A DNA stretch of 64,000 nucleotides from Terriglobales bacterium (GTDB lineage: Bacteria; Acidobacteriota; Terriglobia; Terriglobales; Acidobacteriaceae), in the NCBI GenBank assembly GCA_035651995.1, contig DASRER010000022.1, positions 1 to 64,000 of the forward strand, in the 5' to 3' direction. This document shows, piece by piece, positions 1 through 9,141 of the stretch (the first letter of the stretch is position 1; the number at the start of each line of letters is the position of its first letter). The notes under the pieces are model-generated. The model was given only the letters and a program-made list of their open reading frames with translations, ran no database searches and had not been told where the DNA came from. The translations under genes were made by a program, and so were the position numbers.

Positions 1-495
1 GACAGGAAAATCACGGTCAAGATGGAGCGCGGGAAGCAGGAGGAGATCAGGCTCGATGCGCTGGAAAATCGACGCAGCCTTAAACGTTATGACCTGAGTT
101 CTGGGGAACGGCGATTCCATGTAGGGCTGGAGTCCGCCAAGCTGGGTTTGAGCGGTAAACTTGACCTGCTGCTTGTTTCCTCGAAGGGCTATTTCCCGGT
201 CGATTTCAAATACACTCGCGGCCGACCTCACCGCAATCATATCTTCCAACTCGCCGGTTATGGATTGCTGGTTGAAGAGGCGTTTGGAACGGAAGTTCGC
301 ACCGGCTTTATTTATTTGGCCCCCATTCAGAAGGTCGTTGCACTTGCGCTGACGCGGCAATTGAAGCAGCAAACGTTAGATCGACTGCAGCAAATCCGCG
401 CTATGATCCAAGAGGGGATTTTGCCGCCGCCAACTCCGGCCCGAAGCCGGTGTGAGGAGTGTGAGTTTCGGAATTATTGCGGAGATATTTTCTGA
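1..495 (+). CDS. cas4: CRISPR-associated exonuclease Cas4, 5'-truncated by window edge
   Basis: The reading frame is open to base 1, so only the last 164 residues are present. Visible parts are a RecB-type nuclease core (GKLDLLL, then VDFKY with the catalytic Asp and Lys, then QLAGYGLL) and a C-terminal cysteine cluster CEECEFRNYC, which in Cas4 holds three of the four Fe-S ligands. The fourth cysteine and the N-terminal helices must lie upstream. Cas4 trims prespacers and helps choose PAM-side orientation with Cas1-Cas2. The stop lies 115 bp before the first CRISPR repeat, so Cas4 is the gene next to the leader. No cas1 or cas2 lies between it and the array; they are presumably upstream. The Met at base 22 is probably internal. 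Confidence 0.88.
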   Translation, partial: DRKITVKMERGKQEEIRLDALENRRSLKRYDLSSGERRFHVGLESAKLGLSGKLDLLLVSSKGYFPVDFKYTRGRPHRNHIFQLAGYGLLVEEAFGTEVRTGFIYLAPIQKVVALALTRQLKQQTLDRLQQIRAMIQEGILPPPTPARSRCEECEFRNYCGDIF

Positions 496-610
496 TGCCC
501 GAAGACAAACTTTTCGCAAAACGAGGGGGTTTTTGTGTAAACTGGGTTCTTTCGCAAGATTGCCGTATTCTGCGTTTGCAAGTCATTGATAATGCAGGAA
601 ATCGCGAGCG
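496..610 (+). promoter_or_regulatory. CRISPR leader
   Basis: This 115-bp stretch between the cas4 stop and the first repeat is clearly richer in A and T than its surroundings (for example TTTTTGTGTAAACTG). It sits at the end of the array where repeats are perfectly conserved. By position and composition it should hold the array promoter and the adaptation anchor. No individual -10/-35 box is convincing. Confidence 0.7.
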
Positions 611-3374
611 CCTGAAGACCCTTCCCCGATGAAGAGGGGACTGAAAGCGATGAGTTTCAGGGCCACAAGGACGCGATGGCAATCCCTGAAGACCCTTCCC
701 CGATGAAGAGGGGACTGAAAGGTTCAAAGTGATCGCGCCGGGCGTGATGCTACTCGATCCTGAAGACCCTTCCCCGATGAAGAGGGGACTGAAAGTTGTT
801 GGTCGCCGCTTTGACTCGGAACGTGTTGCGACCTGAAGACCCTTCCCCGATGAAGAGGGGACTGAAAGAGACGATGAGCCGCACTTGCGCAAAGGTTCGG
901 ATACGCCTGAAGACCCTTCCCCGATGAAGAGGGGACTGAAAGGCAGACGCGTGTTGCTCAGGCTTCCACAGTTCCGGGCACCTGAAGACCCTTCCCCGAT
1001 GAAGAGGGGACTGAAAGTTACAGGCAAGAGTGCAACCGGCAAACCAAATGACGGCCCTGAAGACCCTTCCCCGATGAAGAGGGGACTGAAAGGATGTTCA
1101 GCAGACGCGCCCCGAACGGGGTGGCGGTCACCTGAAGACCCTTCCCCGATGAAGAGGGGACTGAAAGGGCCCGGTTACTGTTTCACAAATTGCAGTTTGG
1201 TTCCTGAAGACCCTTCCCCGATGAAGAGGGGACTGAAAGAGTGGGTAATCACAGACACAGCGCACGGCGCCAACTCCCTGAAGACCCTTCCCCGATGAAG
1301 AGGGGACTGAAAGTGTGTATCAGCATGCGCTCGCGCGTGCGCATCTGCTCCTGAAGACCCTTCCCCGATGAAGAGGGGACTGAAAGACCGGGCGCAGGAA
1401 CTGCCGTGGACACCAGTCGCAGCCCTGAAGACCCTTCCCCGATGAAGAGGGGACTGAAAGACGTGCACGAAGAGACCATCGCCGATCTCGAGCACTTCCT
1501 GAAGACCCTTCCCCGATGAAGAGGGGACTGAAAGTACGTCAGCCGCTCGTCGGTGGCGAAGAAATGCGCGCGCCTGAAGACCCTTCCCCGATGAAGAGGG
1601 GACTGAAAGACCATCCAGCTCAATACCGGGTCGCCGGAATGGTGCCTGAAGACCCTTCCCCGATGAAGAGGGGACTGAAAGGGTGGTTCCGCTGGCGAAC
1701 GACGCTGGCAGCCCGGGCCCTGAAGACCCTTCCCCGATGAAGAGGGGACTGAAAGATTGTGCAAACCAACGGGAGCGGAATCACAGACGTCCCTGAAGAC
1801 CCTTCCCCGATGAAGAGGGGACTGAAAGGCATCCACTTGCCACCGTGATAGCGCAGGATCGGCCGACCTGAAGACCCTTCCCCGATGAAGAGGGGACTGA
1901 AAGGATCATTGCGAAGTGGATTGACCTCGACGCGAAGGTGACCTGAAGACCCTTCCCCGATGAAGAGGGGACTGAAAGAGGTTGGTGCGCGCGGTGCTCG
2001 CGCTCGCAAGGTCGCCTGAAGACCCTTCCCCGATGAAGAGGGGACTGAAAGAGCGCCGTAGGACTCTGTGAGGCCGCGGCAATGCCCACCTGAAGACCCT
2101 TCCCCGATGAAGAGGGGACTGAAAGTGGCTTCACTTCTTCCCGGCTGGCGCTTCCGCCGGCCCTGAAGACCCTTCCCCGATGAAGAGGGGACTGAAAGGC
2201 CTTGCCGCCTTTGCGCGCCGTGATTCGCTCGTCGCCCTGAAGACCCTTCCCCGATGAAGAGGGGACTGAAAGTCCCCATCAGCAACAGGAAAGCGCCGCC
2301 CGCGCCGATCCCTGAAGACCCTTCCCCGATGAAGAGGGGACTGAAAGGAGAATTTGGTTTCGGCCGGTAGGCCACTTGTCCCTCCTGAAGACCCTTCCCC
2401 GATGAAGAGGGGACTGAAAGGTCAGTTGAATGACCTGCTTCAGTCCGGCGGGAAGCCTGAAGACCCTTCCCCGATGAAGAGGGGACTGAAAGGATGCCCG
2501 GTGAGCGGCGCCGCGGCGGCGCTCATCGCCCTGAAGACCCTTCCCCGATGAAGAGGGGACTGAAAGGCGATTACGGCGCGAAGGGCAAGTACACGGCCGC
2601 CGACCCTGAAGACCCTTCCCCGATGAAGAGGGGACTGAAAGGCTACACCCGCCAGGCGTTCGACGCGCTGAGCTGGACCTGAAGACCCTTCCCCGATGAA
2701 GAGGGGACTGAAAGGATTCACAATTGCGAGAGAGGGCGTCATCGGCTCAGCCTGAAGACCCTTCCCCGATGAAGAGGGGACTGAAAGGGTAGTACGTCGG
2801 CGCGTACTCGCGATACTCGATGATGCCTGAAGACCCTTCCCCGATGAAGAGGGGACTGAAAGGCGTAACCGACACCCGCAGCAATTCATGGGCACAGGCC
2901 TGAAGACCCTTCCCCGATGAAGAGGGGACTGAAAGAACAACCCGCCGAACAGACCGGCGATCGCGCCGATCCTGAAGCCCCTTCCCCGATGAAGAGGGGA
3001 CTGAAAGCTTCACCTGCTCGGAAGCCTGCAGCGGCACCTGGTAGCCCTGAAGACCCTTCCCCGATGAAGAGGGGACTGAAAGGTCGCGGCGACTGTCCGC
3101 TTTGTTACGCCGACGGGACCTGAAGACCCTTCCCCGATGAAGAGGGGACTGAAAGCTCTCTTAAGCTGGCAGAACTCCACGCACGCGAACCTGAAGACCC
3201 TTCCCCGATGAAGAGGGGACTGAAAGTCGCTCTCGGCAGAGATGACCAGATCGAGCGGGATGCCTGAAGACCCTTCCCCGATGAAGAGGGGACTGAAAGC
3301 AATTCGGATTCGCTTTGCGCTGCGCCGCTTCCGACTTCCTGAAGACCCTTCCCCGATGAAGAGGGGACTGAAAG
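611..3374 (+). CRISPR. CRISPR array, 38 repeats of 37 bp and 37 spacers
   Basis: The 37-bp repeat begins CCTGAAGACCCTTCCCC and ends GAGGGGACTGAAAG. The first copy is 611-647 and the last 3338-3374. I located every copy: all appear identical except repeat 33 (2971-3007), which has C instead of A at position 8. Spacers are 34-38 bp, mostly 36-38, and none looked duplicated. TCCCC and GGGGA inside the repeat can form a 5-bp stem. The 3' end ACTGAAAG resembles the 8-nt ATTGAAAC/G handle left by Cas6 in class 1 systems, which fits plus-strand transcription from the leader after cas4 and a type I or III system. The subtype cannot be set without the effector genes. Confidence 0.97.
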
Positions 3375-3658
3375 ATGACCTGGTGGCCTTCGCCGACTCG
3401 GTCGACGAGCCGACCGGGTCGGAAGGATCGATGTTATTTCCCATGGGAACGAGACTCAACCCAGATTTAGCTGTGGGTTTTGACCAGGCGCAGATTGGCC
3501 TGTTGGTAGTCGTGGGCTGTTGGCTGGATAGCCGGGGTTGGTGGAGGCGCGTTGGTAGTGAGGGGACTCACTGAATTGGAGCACTACCGGCGCATTCCAA
3601 TCCTCTCACCCACCAAGTTTCTCCGGAGAGAAAATTTCACAAATATCACGGCCAAGTA
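3375..3658. other. CRISPR trailer / intergenic region
   Basis: 284 bp between the last repeat and the 3' end of the convergent permease gene. I see no further repeat, degenerate repeat, RNA gene or credible reading frame here. Confidence 0.6.
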
Positions 3659-6049
3659 TCACGGTCCCGTCAGTGGCGGGCTGGGCGGTTCGGCGTCGGC
3701 GGGTTTGGGGGACTTGTCTTCATCGCCGGCCGGCGGACGAGGGCTGGTCGGCGGGGGCGGTGAAATACCGTCCGGCAGGGCGGCGGCGGGCGCCAGTCCG
3801 CGGCGGCGGTCTTCTTCCATCTGCAGTGTGCGCAGGATCTCGTCGCGATCGCGTCCGGCATAGTCGCGCGCGAAGCGCGTGAGCGCCAGGGTGACGATGT
3901 CGGAGTGGTGCATCTTTTCCAGCCCGCGCAGGCGGGTGAGGTCGAGCCACAGGCGGTGGACCAGGTGCACGTCTTCCGACTTCATGGTGGGCGTGTGCGG
4001 TCCGATGCGGTAGGTCTTTACGCTGCCATCGGGGCTGACCACGTGGAAGACGAACTGGCGCTTGGGCGGTGACATCGCCTCCCAGGCGCGTCCCAAATAG
4101 AAGGCCTGCTCCTCGGCCGACATCTTGGTGGATTGGCCGGCGACGACGGCGGCCGACTGCAGCGCGTTCGCCGTCTGCACGATGGCGGACCACACGTCGC
4201 GCGCCGGCACCACCAGCAGCGAGACGTGTTTCCCGTAGCTCTCGGCCACCGATACGGCGCGCGTGAACAGGGTTTGCTCGTAGTCGCTGAAGATCTGCTC
4301 CATCGAGAGGTCGTACTCGCCCGAGCCGGTGCCCAGCAGGCGGGCCACCATGACCACCACGTCCTGATCGGTGGTATTGGTGTGCTCCAGCGCCCAGCGC
4401 AGGTTGTGGAGCGCGTTGTAGTCGCGCACCGTGACCAGCACGTTGCCGGGGCGAATGCCGACCGACTCGCGCTCGACCGTTTCGGCGTGCTGCAGCTGGA
4501 AGTGCTCCTGCATCTGCTGCTCGGCGTGCGCGTGTTTTCGGCGATTGATCTTTTCCGAGGCCAGGAAGATGGCGAAGAACACCGCAGAGAAGATGATTCC
4601 CGAGATGGTCGCCACCGACTTGGTCAGCAGGTTGACCAGGGCCGTGGCCAGCAGCACGAGAAATACAGATCCGAGTCCAACCGGAACTTCAACGTGGCCG
4701 ATGGTGAGGTTGGGCGGCACCTTCCAGCCGCGCGGGCCCTTGTACTTGAAGCGCAGCACCAGCATGGCGAGGCTGTTGAAGGTGAAGCTCCAGATGACGC
4801 CGAAGGCGTAGGCCTCGCCCAGGAGGTAGACGTCGCCGCGGCTGACCAGGATGGTGAAGAGCTGGAGTCCGACGACAAGATTGATGATGCGGTAGCTGGT
4901 GCCGTACTTGCGATGCGGCCGGCGGAACCAGTCGGTGAGCACGCCGTCTTCCGACACCCGGTTGAGCACGCCGTTGGAGCCGATGATCGCGGTGTTCACC
5001 GCACCGGAAAGCATGAGGAAGCCGACGACGACGACGAAGATCCGGAACAGGATGCGCAGCGCCAGCGGCCCCGCCTGATACATGGCGATGCCGGCGATCA
5101 GGTTGTCCTTGTAGACGGCGATGCGCACGTCGTCGGGAATGAGCATGACGCCGAGCATGGTGGCGCCGCCGGTGAAGACGAAGCTGTAGATGGCGATGAC
5201 CAGCGCCGCGCGCTTCAGGTTCTTCAGCTTGGGGTGCGCGATTTCGCGATTGACCTGCGCCAGCGATTCCTCGCCGCTCATGGCCAGCACGGAGTGGCCG
5301 AACGCGATGAGGATGCCGAACAGCCCGAACATCTTCACCAGGTCGCCCCGGTTATGCAGGAAGCCCAGCGCCTCGGCGGAAAACCGCAGGTTCTCCGGCA
5401 GCGGCCAGGGCGGCAGGTGCGCACCGCGCGCGATGAGAGTGACTGCGGACCAGCCGAGCAGCACGACCACCATCACGGTGGTGATCTGCATGACGCGGAG
5501 GGCCTTGTCGCTCGACTCCTCGATGCCCTTGGTGTTTTCCCACCAGTAATAAAGGGTGACGCCCAGCGCGAAGACAACGGCCACCCAGTTTTCCGGCAGC
5601 GCAATTTTTACGGGCAGGAAGCCGTGGCGGAATCCGGTGAAGAGCAGTTCGTTGATGAGTCCGGCGATGTACTGCCCGGCCGACACGCCGGAAATCGGGC
5701 CGGTGAGGATGTAATCGAACATGAGCGCCGAAACGCTCAGTTTGGCCAGTGTGCCGCCCAGCGCCTCTTTGACGACGCGATACACGCCGCCGCGCACGAA
5801 CATGGAGCAGCTCTCCACGTACACCGCGCGCACGGTAAAGCTGAAGAGCATGACGCCGAGAATGAACCACGGCGCCGACTTGCCGATGGCCTGCTCGGCG
5901 ATGCCGCCGGCGTAAAAGGCCGACGAGCCCAGGTCGTTGAGCACGATGGCGGCGGCGCGCCAGAAAGAGATGAAGGTGAGCATCACCGACGTCGCAACTA
6001 CGATGCGAACGCGGTTGCTCTGCTGCGCGGGTTGTGACGGGGAAGGCAT
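3659..6049 (-). CDS. APC-family permease with C-terminal universal-stress-like domain
   Basis: A 796-residue membrane protein. The first ~510 residues carry about twelve hydrophobic segments with the APC amino-acid/polyamine layout (early helix FWRAAAIVLNDLGSSAFYAGG, later GVSAGQYIAG and SGEESLAQVNREI). From about residue 540 a soluble part begins NVLVTVRDYNAL and continues through VVVMVARLLG and HVSLLVVPARD, with the alpha/beta rhythm of a UspA-like domain. The C-terminal tail is proline-rich. Such fusions are thought to let a nucleotide-binding or stress domain modulate transport; substrate is unknown. A 55-residue membrane-protein gene lies just upstream in the same direction. Start ATG at 6049. 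Confidence 0.8.
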   Translation of the reverse strand: MPSPSQPAQQSNRVRIVVATSVMLTFISFWRAAAIVLNDLGSSAFYAGGIAEQAIGKSAPWFILGVMLFSFTVRAVYVESCSMFVRGGVYRVVKEALGGTLAKLSVSALMFDYILTGPISGVSAGQYIAGLINELLFTGFRHGFLPVKIALPENWVAVVFALGVTLYYWWENTKGIEESSDKALRVMQITTVMVVVLLGWSAVTLIARGAHLPPWPLPENLRFSAEALGFLHNRGDLVKMFGLFGILIAFGHSVLAMSGEESLAQVNREIAHPKLKNLKRAALVIAIYSFVFTGGATMLGVMLIPDDVRIAVYKDNLIAGIAMYQAGPLALRILFRIFVVVVGFLMLSGAVNTAIIGSNGVLNRVSEDGVLTDWFRRPHRKYGTSYRIINLVVGLQLFTILVSRGDVYLLGEAYAFGVIWSFTFNSLAMLVLRFKYKGPRGWKVPPNLTIGHVEVPVGLGSVFLVLLATALVNLLTKSVATISGIIFSAVFFAIFLASEKINRRKHAHAEQQMQEHFQLQHAETVERESVGIRPGNVLVTVRDYNALHNLRWALEHTNTTDQDVVVMVARLLGTGSGEYDLSMEQIFSDYEQTLFTRAVSVAESYGKHVSLLVVPARDVWSAIVQTANALQSAAVVAGQSTKMSAEEQAFYLGRAWEAMSPPKRQFVFHVVSPDGSVKTYRIGPHTPTMKSEDVHLVHRLWLDLTRLRGLEKMHHSDIVTLALTRFARDYAGRDRDEILRTLQMEEDRRRGLAPAAALPDGISPPPPTSPRPPAGDEDKSPKPADAEPPSPPLTGP

Positions 6050-6083
6050 CAGCAGCGATCAGGCTGGGGCGGCAACGGGCTCG

Positions 6084-6251
6084 TCATACTTCCGCGCTCA
6101 GACCGGCTTCGCCGGCCGGAGCGTCGCGCGCGATCAGCACTTCGAAGTCCTCGACCGTGGTGAGCACCAGTACCAGGGCAGAGCCGATGAGTCCGATCAA
6201 AAACAGCGCTTCCACCACCTTCACAAAGGCCTGGAACAAATGGAAGAGCAT
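6084..6251 (-). CDS. Small single-pass membrane protein (55 aa) upstream of the permease
   Basis: ATG at 6251 opens a 55-codon frame ending TGA at 6084-6086. The product starts MLFHLFQAFVKVVEALFL and has one hydrophobic helix (about residues 14-30, rich in L, I, V, G), followed by a charged tail containing TTVEDFEVLIARD. It ends 34 bp before the permease start on the same strand, so the two are probably co-transcribed. Function is unknown; an accessory subunit of the transporter is a reasonable guess. The strand-specific frame, clean helix-tail layout and operon spacing support a real gene, but I have no family match. Confidence 0.5.
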   Translation of the reverse strand: MLFHLFQAFVKVVEALFLIGLIGSALVLVLTTVEDFEVLIARDAPAGEAGLSAEV

Positions 6252-6354
6252 ACGCAGCAATTGTAAACAAAGCGAGTGCTTCGTCCCACATTGCGCGCAT
6301 CGCCGGTGTTTGGCGGGGACCGGGCGCGCGGCGCGGCTTTGCTACACTGCTGGG

Positions 6355-8004
6355 GTGCGGCAAATTCCCGCGAGCGCCTGGGGCCTGGCCATCCTCTCTG
6401 GAGCGTTGCAGGTGCTCATCTTTCCTTCGCCGGGCCTGTACTGGTTGTGCTGGGTTGCCCTCGCGCCGCTGATCGTTGCCATCCTCGGCCTTTACCGTCC
6501 ACGCAATACTGAACTGCTCGATGTCGCGGGCAGGGAAGTCCGCCCCGGGGCCGCTGCGGGCTTTCTGCTCGGATATTCGAGCGGCGTGATCTGGTACGCG
6601 GGCAGCTGCTACTGGATTTACCACGTGATGCACGTGTACGGCGGCGTGGGAGCGGCGGCGTCGGCGGGCATCGTGGTGCTGTTCTGTCTCTATCTCGGGC
6701 TCTACCACGGCCTTTTCGGATGGCTGCTGGCCAGGGCGGCGCGTCGCGGGAAGCACGGCATCCGGCGTGCGTTGCTGCTGGCGCCTTTTCTGTGGGTCGC
6801 CGTCGAGCTGGCGCGCGCGCGCATCACCGGTTTCCCATGGGACCTGCTGGGCACCGCGCAGGTGAACAACCTGCCGCTCACGCGCATCGCGACCTTCACG
6901 GGCGTTTACGGGATCTCGTTCGAGATCGCGCTCATCAATGCCGCGTTTGCGGCGGCGTTCGTGATTCCTCTGCGCGCGCGGGGCGCGATGCTGGGTTCGG
7001 CGCTGGCAGCGGCGCTCCTGCTGCAAGCCGGCGCCCTGGTGGCCCTGCGTCCGGCGCCGCGCGATCGCGTCGCGACGCTGGTGCAGTCGGACATTCCGAT
7101 CCTCGAGCCGGGCGAGTGGACGGCCGAGTACTTCGACCGCACCATCGTCGAGCTGGTCCGCCTGAGCCTGCCCGCGGCGAAGACGAACCAGGAGGCGCAG
7201 TCCGGACCGGGACTGATCGTGTGGCCGGAAACGCCGGCGCCGTTTTACGACACCGATCCGCGTTTTCGCGACGCGGTGAGTGGGCTGGCGCGACGCGCCA
7301 ACGCGTACGTGCTCGTGGGCAGCGTGGGCGTGCGCACCATGACACAGCACGGCCAGCAGGGCGCAGCCGGCGGCAATCCCGTGCCGGTGAGCTCAACCCG
7401 GGTGCTGAACTCGGCGGCGCTGGTGGGGCCGAACGGCGAGTGGGTTGCGCGGTACGACAAAGTGCACCTGGTGCCATTCGGCGAGTACGTGCCGTTCCGG
7501 CCGCTGTTCGCCTTCGCGGAGAAACTGACGAAGGAAGTGGGTGACTTCAGCCGGGGGAGCGAGCGGCGCGTCCTCGACCTTGGCGGGCGCAAAGTGGGCG
7601 CGTTCATCTGCTACGAATCGGTCTTTCCCGACGAAGTCCGCCAGTTCACGAAGAACGGCGCGCGGTTGCTGGTGAACATTTCCAACGACGGCTGGTTCGG
7701 CGAGAGCGGCGCTCCGGGCCAACACCTGAACATGGCGCGGATGCGCGCGATCGAAAACCAGCGCTGGCTGTTGCGCGATACGAACACGGGCATCACGGCG
7801 TCGATCGATCCGTACGGACGCGTGGTGGCGCGCGCTCCGCGCGGCGAGCGCCTGACGCTGCAGGCGCCGTACGCGCTGATCAGCGAAGTAACGTTCTACA
7901 CCGCGCACGGCGACTGGTTCGCGTGGACGTGTGCGATAATCGCTTTGGCGGGCCTCTTGGTACGCGCCCGCTTCAAGAGTCAAGTCATATGGTCGAAGAA
8001 CTAG
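6355..8004 (+). CDS. lnt: Apolipoprotein N-acyltransferase
   Basis: 549 residues from GTG 6355. The frame stays open upstream to 6034, but that extension is low-complexity and lies antisense to the small membrane gene. N-terminal hydrophobic helices precede a nitrilase-type catalytic domain. The triad is visible: Glu292 in VWPETPAPF, Lys369 in YDKVHLVPFGEY, Cys419 in FICYESVFP. One further transmembrane helix follows near the C-terminus (WTCAIIALAGLLV). Lnt adds the third acyl chain to diacyl lipoproteins at the periplasmic face of the inner membrane; a lipobox protein is encoded at 25959. Its last 16 bp overlap the start of prfB, indicating translational coupling. Confidence 0.92.
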   Translation: MRQIPASAWGLAILSGALQVLIFPSPGLYWLCWVALAPLIVAILGLYRPRNTELLDVAGREVRPGAAAGFLLGYSSGVIWYAGSCYWIYHVMHVYGGVGAAASAGIVVLFCLYLGLYHGLFGWLLARAARRGKHGIRRALLLAPFLWVAVELARARITGFPWDLLGTAQVNNLPLTRIATFTGVYGISFEIALINAAFAAAFVIPLRARGAMLGSALAAALLLQAGALVALRPAPRDRVATLVQSDIPILEPGEWTAEYFDRTIVELVRLSLPAAKTNQEAQSGPGLIVWPETPAPFYDTDPRFRDAVSGLARRANAYVLVGSVGVRTMTQHGQQGAAGGNPVPVSSTRVLNSAALVGPNGEWVARYDKVHLVPFGEYVPFRPLFAFAEKLTKEVGDFSRGSERRVLDLGGRKVGAFICYESVFPDEVRQFTKNGARLLVNISNDGWFGESGAPGQHLNMARMRAIENQRWLLRDTNTGITASIDPYGRVVARAPRGERLTLQAPYALISEVTFYTAHGDWFAWTCAIIALAGLLVRARFKSQVIWSKN

Positions 8005-9102
8005 AACGCGAATACGCCACCGTTCAGGACAAAGTCCGCGACCTGCGGAGTTTTCTTTGACGCCGCGCGCCTGCGCAGCCAACTAGCCGACATCGAAAAG
8101 CAGGTTGCCGATCCGGGCCTGTGGTCGAACCCTGAGCAATCCCAGAAAGTGATGCGCGAGCGCAAGCGCCTGGAAGCGGCGCTGGCGACCGACACCGACC
8201 TGGAGCGGCGCTTGGCCGACATCGCCGCCTACTTCGAACTGGCGCGCGAAGGCGAAGAGGTTGGCGGCGACCTGCGCCGCGAAATTGATTCGCTGCGCGC
8301 GGTCGCCGAGAAGCTCGAAACCGAGACGCTGCTCTCGGGCGAGCAGGATGCACTCAGCGCGATCGTCACCATCCATCCCGGGGCCGGCGGCACTGAGTCG
8401 CAGGACTGGGCGGACATGCTCCTGCGCATGTACCTGCGCTGGGCCGAGCGCCAGGGGTTCGAGACGGTGCTGAACGACCACCAGCCGGCGGAAGAGGCGG
8501 GGATCAAGTCGGCCACGTTCACGGTGAGCGGTCAGTACGCCTACGGGCTGCTGACGAGCGAGATCGGCGTGCACCGCCTGGTGCGGATTTCGCCCTTCGA
8601 CCAGGCCAAGCGGCGGCACACCTCGTTCGCCAGCGTGTTCGTGTCGCCGGAGATCGACGAGAGCATTGAGATCAACATCAAGCCCGACGACCTGCGCATC
8701 GACACGTACCGCTCCGGCGGGCGCGGCGGGCAGCACGTGAACACCACCGACTCGGCGGTACGCATCATTCACATCCCGACGGGGATCGTGGTGAGTTGCC
8801 AGAACGAGCGCTCGCAGCACAAGAACCGCGAGCGCGCGATGAAGATTCTGCGCTCCAAACTCTACGAGTATGAGCTGGAGAAGAAGCGCGAGCAGACGAA
8901 GAAGGTCGAGGACGCCAAGCTCGACATCGACTTCGGCTCGCAGATCCGCTCGTACGTGCTGCAACCGTACCGGATGGTCAAGGACCACCGCACCAAGCTG
9001 GAAATCGGAGACGTGGACCGCGTGCTGGACGGCGACATCAATCCGTTCATCAGGGCGTACCTGCTCATGCGGCGCGGAGACCAGGGTCCGAAAACCCAGT
9101 AG
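7989..9102 (+). CDS. prfB: Peptide chain release factor 2, with programmed +1 frameshift
   Basis: ATG 7989 opens a 23-codon frame closed by TGA at 8058-8060. The main frame starts at GAC 8059 after a +1 slip at CTT and runs to 9102, giving about 370 residues. The joined sequence passes smoothly into the usual RF2 N-terminal helix (ARLRSQLADIEKQVADPGLW). RF2 hallmarks are present: SPF in VRISPFD, which reads UGA and UAA, and the peptidyl-hydrolysis motif GGQ in SGGRGGQHVN. RF2 reads UGA, so low RF2 favours the frameshift and restores its own level. The start lies inside lnt. A gene call beginning at 8149 would be N-terminally truncated. Confidence 0.95.
8045..8061 (+). promoter_or_regulatory. 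RF2 programmed +1 frameshift site
   Basis: The sequence is GCGGAGTTTTCTTTGAC: a Shine-Dalgarno-like GGAG, four T residues, then the slippery CTT followed by in-frame stop TGA and C. This matches the layout of the classical RF2 site (internal SD a few bases upstream of CTT-TGA-C). Confidence 0.93.
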
Positions 9103-9141
9103 CGGTTCCGGCTGAAAGCTGAATTATGATGTGCGCGTCCC

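Noticed and set aside
648-3337. Self-targeting spacers
   Set aside because: Reading the spacers against the rest of the window showed no match, but I could not do a systematic search, so I make no claim either way.
401-3574. Many long reading frames across the CRISPR array with recurring FSPLFIGEGSSG, FQSPLHRGRVFR and SVPSSSGKGLQ motifs
   Set aside because: They are the three-frame translation of the 37-bp repeat on the opposite strand; there are no ribosome-binding sites or independent protein features.
4133-6037. A 634-residue open frame antisense to the APC-Usp permease
   Set aside because: It is a shadow of GC-rich codon bias: rich in H, R, G and Q, with no domain, while the opposite strand encodes a clear permease.
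6034-6354. N-terminal extension of lnt from 6034
   Set aside because: The extension is low-complexity, overlaps the antisense small membrane gene, and lnt homologues begin close to the first hydrophobic helix after GTG 6355.
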